NCBI GenBank assembly: GCA_035222895.1
Contig: JAVYIG010000870.1
Location: forward strand, 1-64,000
Source: Strongylocentrotus droebachiensis
Taxonomy: Eukaryota; Echinodermata; Echinoidea; Camarodonta; Strongylocentrotidae
DNA: 64,000 nucleotides
Reading direction: 5' to 3'
The translations under genes and the position numbers were made by a program. This document shows, piece after piece, positions 38,201-50,804 of this stretch. The notes beneath the pieces were generated by a model. It was not told the DNA's origin. It saw only the letters and a list, made by a program, of their open reading frames with translations, and searched no databases. Position 1 is the stretch's first letter; each line of letters opens with the position of its first letter.

Positions 38201-39421
38201 TTTAGGTGAAAAAATATCATATATTTTCCAGATGACTTGGCCTTTTGTCTATAGTTCTAGGACAACCAGACAACTTTCTTTCGTAGCTGCAAACACGAAG
38301 ATGGGTGGACTTGCATTGAGTTTGTTATCATCCACGGTAAGTTTCAGGTCCCTATCAAAACTAAACATAAGATACGATTGATAGAATACACGTCACATGA
38401 CAGAAAATGCGTGAGTTTTAACAGATAGAAAATATTTTTTTTAAACAAATTAATATCTTTTTCCAGATTCTTGGCCTGTCCTCACTGTATTTTGAGGATA
38501 TTAAACCTGAGCAATGACAGAGTTAAAATAGCTTCTTTATTTTCGATGCCATTCTAACATGGTCTAACATCAAAGACCACGATAATTGCTGACGCAATCC
38601 AACATGTACGTTAGCGAATTGACGTCTCATGTGCAACGCAGATCACTGGTCTTTGAAGACTCGGCTTTGCAACATGGAGTAGAGCTTTTAGCATAATGCA
38701 GAAGCGCGTCCAACATTTAATCGTATTTGTTTCCAGGAGCTTTAATAGGACATAGTTGTCTTTCCGTAAAGGCTGAATCAACATGCATGACGATTCGTGC
38801 GCATCTGTGATAACTAGGTCTAGACTTACCTTTGTAACATGGAACAGAGCTCTTCGGCTACCTCATGACAATGCAAGCAGGGTCAATAACTTATTGGTCC
38901 CTGCATCAAGTTTGGAACAAACGTCAACTAGAGGAGAACAGCGACGCTAAGGTGTCTTTCCGTAAAGGCTGAATCAACATGCATGACGATTCGTACGCAT
39001 CTGTGTAACTAGGTCTAGACTTACCTTTGTAACATGGAGCAGAGCTCTTCGGCCAGCTCGGCATAGTTTCCTCTGCATGCATAGTGCAGAGGCGTCCATC
39101 CCTTGGTGGTCCTTGCATCGAGGAGCTTGGGACACAGATCATAGAGGAGAATCGCGATGGCAAGGTGTGCTTTCATACATGCTGAATGCATCACGTTGGT
39201 ATTGTATCTTGACGTGACGCCGAGAAGATAGTCATTGGAATCTGACCCATCAGACTGATTGCTAGGGGCCACTAGAGGATTTGAACGATGAAATAGTGAT
39301 ATTAATTAGAATACTATGGTCCTAAACAGGAAGTTAGACCGTTGTTTCTTAAATTTCCCCCTTAGTTTAACATGACTGCGGTCCTCGGAGCCGGATTCCC
39401 CATTCTTTTTTAATATTTTTT

Positions 39422-39475
<54 letters not shown>

Positions 39476-42400
39476 AAGAAAAGGTTTTGCGACTGTACTG
39501 AAAAGAAAAAAAAATTGTATTGAAAATTAAACATTGCATGATTTTTACTACCAAAAAGCAAGTGCTTGGATACCAAGTAAAACAAATATTACGCAGATCA
39601 ACGTAACTGTTTTATAAAGTCTACTCCTTACGGACACATCGAACATGCTGCTTCTAGAGGTTATATGATTTTTTTTTTCTTCATCAAGCATGTTCTGCAG
39701 ATTACACTTCTGACCTGGGGAGTGTTTCACAAAGACTAAGATCGAAATTAAGTTGGAATTATGTTTGCTCTCACCATTATGATCTTCAGATATTTTTCCT
39801 TCAATTATGAATTATCAAAAAATGTAAATTCTGTAGATTTGTGACCATGATTTGCACGTCTATTGAGAGACCAATGCCAGTAAATGGTGACAGCAAACAG
39901 TGGTATGAACGGCCTGCTATAGTTAAGTCCAACTTAAAGTCGATCTTAGTCTTTGTGAAACACCCCCTGGAAGTTATACTTACTACAATCGAGGCAGAAT
40001 TTGACAAGCAGCTCATGTCCCGCCATAATTGCTTCGTGGAGAACAGTTTTATTGTAAACGTTCTTGGCCGACAAGATCTGAAGAGAAACATGTATTCATC
40101 AAGCCAAATGACCCAATACTAGTAATGTATAAATTTTGTCAGAGAATGTTTCTTATCTTCAATTGTCTTATAGTTACCATATGTTTACATGAAAGTCTCG
40201 GTCTCAACGTCGATAACCATTAATAAATGAATGGCGGTAAAATCTTTTTTTTTTTTTAATCACCTGGAGGCGGTGAACGCCGCATTTTTCTCTTTATTCT
40301 TGGGGATCTCAAAAGGTGGTCAAAAAAGGAAAAAAATATACCATAATAGACAAGCTTAATTTTGTTTCAACCTGCGTTAGATAGAGAAAAAGACAATCGC
40401 CCCAAAGCAGGCGAGTTCTCTTATATGGGGCATTTCCATTTTTTCTTCTTCGAGAGGCACATTTATTCTGACAAGAATGATAATGTTAATTTGGTTTAAA
40501 TTTGTTTACTGAACGGATATTTAGGCGAAGATGTCTTTAAGATGACAACTAAAATCGACAAGTCGAAACTAATTTGTCCCATATGTTACCCACGTCGTTC
40601 ACGCAATGTGACCTAACAAAGCTTGTATCACTATAAGTCTTTCTTCTTGGTAACGTTTGGAATAGAAAATGACAAAATCTTGGACATGCCGTCTTGCCCT
40701 TACAAAGGCGAAACGGAGAGGTCTTGTAACAATACCTGGCGCATGTTATAACCCTTCTTCTGACATGTTGTCAAGAAACGTAGAGCATACTTCATGTGCC
40801 CTTTCCTGAGTATGATGTACAGAGGCGTGTCTTTGGCGCCATCTTCTGCTAGAGGATTAGCATTGTACTTGAGCAGAAGTAGAGCGTTCTCAAACTGGTT
40901 CTGGTGGCAGGAGATATTGAGAAGCGTTGACTTTACCCTTCCGTGCTTCACAGGTTGCTGAAAAGTTGATCAAATGTGATATTCGGTTGTTAAAGGGACT
41001 TGGTAACATTGTTCAGATGAGAGAAAGTGGTGCTAAGGTAGTGACAATGCTAGATGTACAATTAAAGATAATCTGAAAGTTAGAGTGAAAACGGACCATT
41101 ATTGATGATATAAATTGATTAAAAAATGATCTAATCGATTCCTCAATTTTCCCAATTATATTATTACAATTTAATTACATTTAAAGGTGAATGTAAATCG
41201 TCACAGAAAAGGGCACACGAGGAGGCGCGATAGCTCAGTTGGTAGAGCAGTGGTCTCGTAATCCGGGTTCGAAACCAGTCGATGCGCTAGTGCCCTTTGG
41301 TAAGGGTAAATCCTCATTACCAGGTACCACGGAGAGCACATAAAGCCGTCAGCCGTCTGGTTGCTTACTAACAAGCATTTGTGCTTTCTAAGCAACCAGG
41401 TAAAATAAACACCACCACCACATACATACTCTCACAAAGCAATGAATTGGCTCTACATACCATTCTAGACATTTAAGCGTTGAAAGATTTGTTAAAGTCT
41501 GTCTTATGTCTTTTTTCATGGAAAAACGGTTGGGATAATTCAACAAGGGAAACGCTCTCGGCGGTCTCGCCTGTATTACGCAATTTAATATGATGACAAA
41601 TTGAGATTGGGACATTACTTATAGGTAAGTGGCCCATTAGCAGGCCCCAAAAAATGAAATCCTCTGAATGTATTCAGCATTTTGAAGTGAATATTGACAA
41701 AGAATCATCAGAAGAATTATTTACTATATTATAGCATTGTGTTATCATTCTTGTGCTTTTCACGATATTTTGTTTTCTTCCATAAAAGTAACAGAGTGAC
41801 GGAGGAATCGTATGTATCGCAGACTTCATGTGACGAATCCTAACCTTAAAAATCTACTGGGAAAAGAAGAAAACTGCTCAATCATTTTAGCCTTTATAAA
41901 AGGTACTGGAAGATATAGAGAATTATAAAGTGTATTATAGCATTGTGTTATCATTCTTGTGCTTTTCAGGATATTTTTTTTTTCCATAAAAGTAACAGAG
42001 TGACGGAGAAATAGTATGTATCGCAGACTTCATGTGACGAATCCTAACCTATAACATCTACTTGGAAAAGAAGAAAACTGCTCAATCATTTTAGCCTTTA
42101 TAAAAGGTACTGGAAGATATTGAGAATTATAAAGTGTATTATAGCATTGTGTTGTTATCATTCTTGTGCTTTTCAAGAATTTTGTTTTCTTCAATAAAAG
42201 TAACAGAGTGACGGAGGAGACGACGAACATACGAAAGCCTGAATAAATGATGGCAGCCGATTATTAAATGCGCATACTATTAAACATAAGACACATTATT
42301 TATCATTAACCCTATAAATTGACACCGAAACTTCATGATATTAATTCCAACCAGCTCTAACACTAAATGACTAAAAAATAATGAGTAACGAGCACATTAA

Positions 42401-45400
42401 CCCCCCATAATCTTGCACTTCGCCAATAACTCATTCGCGACAATGGTTCTCAAAAAATGATCGCGCAGGACACTCTTCAAAGAGGCAATCCAGAGTTTTT
42501 CGGAACTAGAGATAGATGCCATGTGTTGCGTCTGGCCAGATGAAAGGGGCTACCTGTAGATTTATACATGTTGTGGTGCATCCGGGGGGGGGTGGAAGCA
42601 TGATGGGTATAGACATGTGCAAATCCTATTATGCATGGATATCCCAACAATAATGAAAATTCTAAATAACTTCGTAGGGCGCTTCGGGTTTTTTTTTACG
42701 TGTTGGAATTGTGCTTATTTGATGTGCGATAATGTGGTGTTTGTTGAAGGCATGCTGAAGGGATTTTAATGTAGGCCTACTGGTACATGTCTTGAACTGT
42801 TTTGATGTTGCACATAATTTTGTGTAATGTTCCTGTGCTTGGAGGATGACTGTTGTTGATGAAGGATTCTGGTGGTGAGAGGATGCATTACCCATACGGG
42901 GAATACATCCTCTCACCTACTGATTTTGATGTTGGAAGTGAATGTTGGGATAGTGTCTGCACTTGTTGATTAAAAAAGCACAAAACTATTATTTTTCTTT
43001 TGTATTTTTAGAACGAGACATTACTTGTTGATTGAAATATCTAATAGGGTCTTTGAAAGCAGACTAGCAGTGTAAAAGAGGGCACAAGGTACAAACAAAT
43101 ACGTGTGTGGGACTATGAGCGGGCTGGACATTTTGTGTTACTGAAATGGGCTTAGAATTCAAGTAATTCATCTATTAAATGACTATAACAGACAATAAAC
43201 AAGACAAAGGTAAGGACAAGAATCAGTGCTTATCAATTTAACAGACATTTTGCATGAAATACCATCAGGAAAGCCATCTAGATTTGTCACAAATTAGTGA
43301 CAAACACATCAAACTCAGCGCTACAATGGCGCACAAAACGGCGTAGAATTCAACTTTTCATCCACCAAATGAATTCAAACACTTGCATTATACAATCTTC
43401 AATACCTGTATCACCGTTATCGCAAATAATAAAATCACAATCTATATCTACGGCTAATATATGAAGACTAACAATATGGTAGGGTATTCTGCAATTAAGC
43501 CCAATTTTGTTTGGGTGACATTTCCGAGCATCCGAATGCTTCCGAAGACGTTGCTTCCAAGACCTATGATGCCGAAGATGACGTTCTGTGTGACGTCACA
43601 GCTCATTTAAATAAAATAATAAAATTCACTTTTTGGCTCAGATATATACTGTTTCGTATGTTTTTCAGCGTTTTAACCCTCCTTCAAACCATTCTAAGGC
43701 GTTCCATGCGATACAATGTCAAAATGTTGGCTACAACATACATATCTGGGGCATTTTAGGTCATTACCAGGTATTTTACTACGAAAGTAATTGAGAGTGT
43801 TCCGTAAAAGCATTAGTCGTGTGGTGCGCCACCTACCGGTGGTTCCGGGAACATTGCGTCCAGCTGTTAAGGCCAGGAATGCACCATTCACTGGCGGGGA
43901 AATGCATTTTGTGAGGGACAATTTTTTTGCTAAATGTTTGTGATGTACATCAAATAAAAGGAAATTAAATCTTTATGAACCATTTTTCACTTATCTATGG
44001 CTGTCTCAAAGTGTGATAATGCTAATATTTATTCAGAAATATCCCTTTTTCATGCACTGATTATAATATATATGGACTGAAATGCCCTTCGTGGTAGTGG
44101 ATTAGGCCACATGTCTAGACATCAGGCTTTGGGCTAGTCGATTAGGCAGAAGGGGTGTTTAGAAATTATTCAACCAAAATAAGGGATGGAGTCAGGCTAA
44201 GTCATGTATTGAAAAATGTGATTATATTTCCTTGTATTGATAAAATAATACATTGATTTTTTGACCAAAATTGCAGTACACAAATTATCTGCTTATTTTT
44301 ATCTATCTTCTAGTTCAAAATCCCCCCCTGTCTCAAAATGAAATGTATACGCGCAAGACGATCATATCGATATGGCTTGGCTTAGCGCGGGAAAGTCTGG
44401 TAAGCTGGGGCTACGTGTATGTGTGTGTGTGTACTGTAACTGGTTATATACACTGAAAGACATGTGTTGTTCATCATGACTCATGGTTGAGGAATGCAAG
44501 TAGTTAGACTGCCAACCAGGCAAAGTTTGTAATAAGCTAAACGAATGTTCTTTGATAATGAGAAATAACGAATTTGGGTAGGATTCCCGATACCATAATT
44601 ATTTCATAAATTATTGTTATATATTTGAATCACGATGAGCCTATATTTCAAGAGGAAAAAGCAGCCACAAAAAAAACTACTAGAAATTGTGTCAGTTCAT
44701 TCACATATAAACTAGCCCTGAGCTTAGGTAAATAAATTTGGATGAATGACCTCGACTACTCTGAGTGGAGTTTCCCTTTATTATTATTGAATATATTTGA
44801 ATCCCAAATGGTTTATCTTATTTTATTCCAGAATGTACAGAAATAAATACATTTAACAAATTTTGTGAAGGTTAATTGCTCATTTGCTGGCTGTATTTTG
44901 GGGAAAGCAATTCTCATTCATATTCTTGACTTGAGCTAACGAGGTAAAACAAAAAAAAGTACTTGTGTTTATTGAAGATTAGTAGATCTAGATGTATTCA
45001 TGTTCTTTCTTTACATGGCAAGTATTTTTTTTGTTATTGTTTTTTCATCATCGGGCCAGTAAGGCAGATATTATTAGGTCAGAGAGAAAGAAAGAAAGAA
45101 AGAGAAGGAAAGAAAACACCTGCAAAGTCTCAGACACGGCCAGTTCCAAGTCTGGCACATGTGTGTGTACAGTCAGTCACACAGATTCAACCACATGTAC
45201 CTCACTCAATGCATGCATACACAAGCTCATACACACAGGCAATCACGGCATACACAAGCCTGACTCATACACACATCCAGTCACTACACACACATCATAC
45301 ACAGAAAATCGCCGTGCGATAAACTGACTTCCGTCCAACAAAACTTACCATAACTTACAGGAAATAAATATTACACGCAATATATGTCCACCAGGATGAA

Positions 45401-48400
45401 CCAAAATTACAAAGTTTTCGAAATAAGGTGAAAACAAATAGAGACAGCAAACAGAAATACCGAAAAAAGAGGAAAAATAAGAGAAGAAATGGATGGTTGG
45501 TCGTAGCTCAATGCATGTATATGGATCATGAAAGGCAAGGTATCGCGATAGCTGTAATCGGTCTCTCAAACGCGCGCGAACATGCCTTTGTTGCTAGGCA
45601 GAATCAGCTGGCAACAATAGCTGCTATGAATATTCATGTAGGCTCGTACAGCTTTTGACTGAAACAACCAATAATGGGCCTTTTAAAATTCATAACTCTT
45701 GGTAGGATTTTTTCTCCGGCTAAGTAAAGAGTGCTCTGATTGGCTAATATTTTTCTGCAGAGTTTGACTGACTCTGGGGTCACCAGACGGTCTAGTTTTT
45801 TTGTAAACACAGCAAACCACACAATGTGGTCGATTGTCGCGAATGAGATAACAAAGGCCAAGATAAATCTTTATCTCACACACTGGGCAAGTATGAGAAT
45901 CACAGAAACTTAGAGCAGCAGAAGTGAGCAAAACGCCCTCACACACAGCCTGGCGGAAATCATCGGAATCATGGATAGCGCCGATACACCCAGCAACAAC
46001 AACCCCCCCCCCCCCCCCCCCCCCCCCCCAACGGAGCAAAATGTCAAATTTTCAAATTTCGAGACCAAAATACATCAACTTTGGTGTCTGGATGCGGTAG
46101 AAGTGGTCTGAACGATCGCGATCTATTGACCATCAAACTCTGTGTCTCTCTCTTTCTATGAGTCTCTAAGGAGGTGGAATTGAGAGTGGGAAAACGGAAG
46201 AGCTCCCAATAAACAAAATCACGTGAAAATCACGTCAATATCAAGGTATCGACTTGAGGAGAGTTACGTTCTACAAACACCGGACATTTACGTAAATGTG
46301 TTAATACGTTTATTGCACTAGGTAACTTGAAACACACGTACACTAAATCACGCAATTGTCACTGCAATATCACCATTATAATAACGTGATTATTCCTACC
46401 TTGGAGACCATGGTTTGTAAACCTAATACTCCCGTGTTTGTTTGGTTATGAAATTACATCTTCATAAACGAAATTATCGCGTCACAGAAACACGTGAAGC
46501 GTTAGTGATAGTTTTAGTCAAAATATCTGCGTGAAATTCACGTGAATATTACGGGGCTGACTTGAGATGAATCATGTTCTTCATTCACGTGAAATTTACG
46601 TCGAAGAGGAAATATGTTACTGTAACCCGCGTTCAACCCAATAATAACGCAAATGTTACACAATAAATGAACCAAAATAATGACGTTCTCATCCCGTTTC
46701 TGAACATCGTGTCTGGGATCTTCCATAATTACGTCCAGGCGCGCCGGAAGCAGTTTGGGATTAGAGGGGATTGGGAAGAGAAGAGAAAGCTAGTTGCAAC
46801 TGGTCCAGTTGATGAACCAGTTAATGCCAACTGGTAACCCTGGAAATTGAAATGGGCTAAATGATCAAGTTGATCCAGGCCAGTTAGAACTCAACTGGTC
46901 TAGCTGAGCCATTAGAACCATTTGGTAAAACTTCCAACCAGTTGAACAGCAACAACACTTCAATACTGGTACGTATGTATTTCCAATGTAAAGGCATTGG
47001 TAATTAGTAGACTTACATAATTTAATTAATCGTAATTTTTTCATATACTTGTATTTTATTGAAATTATTTAGTGCATGGTTAATGTTTCCCTTATTCATG
47101 TTTAACTAAATGTAATTTATACGAAGTAGCGAAATGTCCTAATAACTGGTAATTTATATATGTAGTATTTTCGAAATAAATTGCACATAACTAAATCATC
47201 AGAAATTAAGAAATATGCTGTAAATTCAGATAAATTGTTTAAAAAACATAGATCTGCCCGCACCCCATATTCAATATGCAAATTAATTGGTGTCAGCTGG
47301 TTCAACTGGAAATATGCCAACGGTCAGTCATCGACTGGTGCAACTGGAAATATGCACACTCCAGTTATCAACTGGTGCAATGAAAATATGCCAACAGTCA
47401 TTTATGAACTGGTGAACATGGAAATATGCCAACAGTCACGGGATTATCACCACGGAACTTAAATGGTAACTGTGAAACCATAAAGACACCCAATAATAAC
47501 TCATTTTCACACCTGGAAAACACGTATGCCCAGCTTAGATTAATAATCCATTTGAGTCACGAGATCATCACCGCGGAACTGCTGGCAACTTTGACTACCA
47601 TTTAAATAGGTGTTTTAAGACACCTAATAATTACTAATTGTTCACACCTAAATATCACGGATTCACAGCTTAGATTAGTAATCAGTTTTGGCTACGTGAT
47701 CATCACCAAGAAAGTTATGGTAACTTTGAAACCATTTAAAAAGGTGTTTTAAGACACCTAATAATTACTAATTTTGCACACCTAAAAGTAACGTATGCCC
47801 AGCTTAGATTAATAATCCGTTTGAGTCACGAGATCATCACCGCGGAACTGCTGGCAACTTTGACTCCCATTTAAATAGGTGTTTTAAGACACCTAATAAT
47901 TACTAATTTTCACACCTAAATATCACGGATTCACAGCTCAGATTAGTAATCAGCGTGAGCCACGCGATCATAACCAAGAAATTTATGGTAACTTTGAAAC
48001 CATTTAAAGAGGTGTGTAAGACACCTCAGAATTACTAATTTAATATAACCAGAGATTCACGGATAGAACAGTAAGACGATTAGCCGGTGTAAGTAACGTG
48101 ATTATTACCATCAACCTTGGATAACCTTTGAAACCAATCGATAAAGGTGCTTACAAGACCAAATAATTACGTATTTATCACCACCATCGGTTAACGGACA
48201 AAAAACTCGTTGCCTGGTCAAGTGGTTATTTGGTCATAAACACTTGATTTACAGAGGTAAGTGGAATCACGTTACTCCAGTCGCGTGATAACTTGGTGGT
48301 TTTTAGGTTAGATGAAAACGTGAACAGGAGTACCTTTTTTGTTTAAATGAAGGCACGTTTCGATAACGTTTAAATCTAGTTCAAAAGGCACCATACTTTA

Positions 48401-50767
48401 AAATCACTTAAAATACACTCCCAAAAGAGGTTACTTTTTAGTGTTTTGTTTATTGGGCTTTGACAAGCCAGATGAAGGTTTTTTTTCTCTCTCTCTCTCT
48501 CTCTGTACAGTCTATCTGGTATATTACCATTAGCGATACTTACATCGACTCTAATGTCTGGATGTGACAGGAGGGCTCGGATCACGATCTTCTGTCCCCC
48601 AAACTTACAAGCAAGCTGTAATGGCGTTTGACCTAGATTATCCTCCATGTTGACCTCTACCTTCCTGGCTACCAAGAGTTCAACCAAGCGCGCTTTGTCC
48701 CGGGTCTGCCAAAGTACAACCAAACACTGCTTTGTAGGGTCATACATGTACAGTTAAGAACTAAATTATTCATACACTTATAACGTTTTGTAATTGTTTA
48801 AGTGAAAATTGATTTGTCGTTTTACGTTTCTTGAAAATGTGACCAAAAAGGTTTACATCTAAAAGTATTCAACAGTTTAACCAGAGTGCCTTTCATTCCT
48901 GAGTTACAAAAACAACTTTAAAAATCCATCGAAATGACAGGGGGTATAAATATTTGTGTCGTTAACTGTAGGCCTACATGTCACTCCTTGTGAAAAACCG
49001 TTCTGTCATAAAATGGTTTCTAGAAGGACAACATTTAATCAATTTAATGAAACATTTTCAAAAGTTTAATTGCAAATATATCCATCTTTAAGGTGAATTG
49101 GCAACACATTGAGATACTCAAATCATTATTTTTTCGATCAAAATCGGCAATTTTCATTTTTTTTTGACAAGAATCCCGCCCATATGAATTGTTTTTACAG
49201 ACACAACATATTATTTTAACAATGTAGCTATAAAAGAAAATTATTATTGTTGCCAATTTAAAGATCAATGTGTGATCAATATAGCCCTAAAATAAATCCT
49301 GTATTAAAATTGTGGAAATCTTCAAGCTTACCTGGCGTTCATTCCTTGCTCTTTCTTTGAGTGCAAGATGTATAGGTCTCTTTCCGCCCGCTCCTTTCGC
49401 CTCCAGATCTAAAAAAAAATAAAAATAATAATAATAATAAAATAAATGTTTAGATCTCGAGTTTGGAAGTGAATCCCCGCTCATCTTCCATATCAAGATA
49501 TTTTTAATTCCGACCGAAAATGCTTTGTTTATTGATGGTTAAAATCAACATTGATCATACTCAACAAGTACTTAGCCTTTTCTAGGTGTGAAGCCGAATT
49601 TGCGAAAAGCTCAAAATCAATTTGTTTTGTTAATAGAAAAGTACTTCCACACCCACCAAACAAAAAACAAAACGACAAGTATAAATTTCAAAATAGATAC
49701 ATGTTTCGGACACAGGACGACATTCATTGAAATGCGCATCATTTTTTTAAATGTTTTGTCTAATTTTTATATCTATTTTCGTATTTGATTGTTTTATTTC
49801 TTTCTAAAGAGGGCGATATTTCACCGTCAAAGAGATCGGCTTACCTCCGCCGTGCTGTATGATGAGTTCAAGCCAGGGTAGGAGTGTTTTGATGCAGACA
49901 TAGTGGATGACGCTGTTGCCTCGTCCGTCTGTAGCCCTCAGCTCGTCATCAATCTCATCCGGTGTGAGAGCACCCAAGAGATTCCTCGCTTGTTTCACAC
50001 CAGGATATTTAGAGGTCACCAGCTAAGATTCAAGGGGGGGGGAGAGAAAGGAACATGAAATAATGTTTCTGTAAAAATCTTTACAGGCATTTCAAAGTGT
50101 CATTCCATCAATCGAAACAAGACAAATGCGACTGCGTTTTCTGTAAGACTCCGGCCTAAATTCAGTAGCAAATGGATGGAATCATAGTGTTTCTGACACG
50201 TCATGATGAAAACAAGGCTATGAAGTGTCAACTATACCAACTATGATCTTCATGATTTCAGAACTGTATAATCTACCTCATCAATGAATCTGACAAATAT
50301 TGGAATAATCAAGCAAAGGAATTTCCTAAAAGACTCTTTGGTGTGAAATTAAATGTAGACTATGCTGTTATCGAAATTTGCTTAAACGTTTTGACAAATA
50401 TATATATTTCTTCTGAATCTTTGTAAGCCAATTTTTGGGGTGCGTGTACTATGGGTGTGTGTATCTGATTTCTTTGTTTGTGTACTTTTGTTGGGGGATA
50501 TTACTGCATTTTTTATTGTGTTGGGGGGAGGGGGGTGTTTGTTTGGGGGGATAATGTTGTAATACTAATACTAATAGACCATTCCTTACACAGACCTACC
50601 TTAATCAAAGAGGTACCACGAATCCGGCGGGCCATCGAAGACCTCAAACTTCCTCCTCCTGAAGTCACATCGGGCTCAGATTCCGATTCCGAACTCTCAT
50701 CTCCGCTACTCGAACCCTCGTCAGTATAAGTAGGAGACTGGGGCCTGACTGAGTCATTGTCGCTCGA

Positions 50768-50804
<37 letters not shown>

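Larger units (their letters stand above)
40958..48543 (-). other. TRPA intron 4, 7.6 kb, repeat-rich
   Basis: Largest intron of the gene. It holds a tRNA-derived SINE (41.2 kb), a 205-bp tandem repeat (41.7-42.2 kb), unrecognised sequence (42.2-46.0 kb, with (CA)n-like text near 45,150-45,310 and a poly-C tract ending at 46,029), and motif arrays at 46.2-48.1 kb. Confidence 0.8.

Noticed and set aside
41218..41300. Possible tRNA gene
   Set aside because: A and B boxes are present but too close, stems do not pair, and the same body occurs at 17.5 kb: a tRNA-derived SINE.
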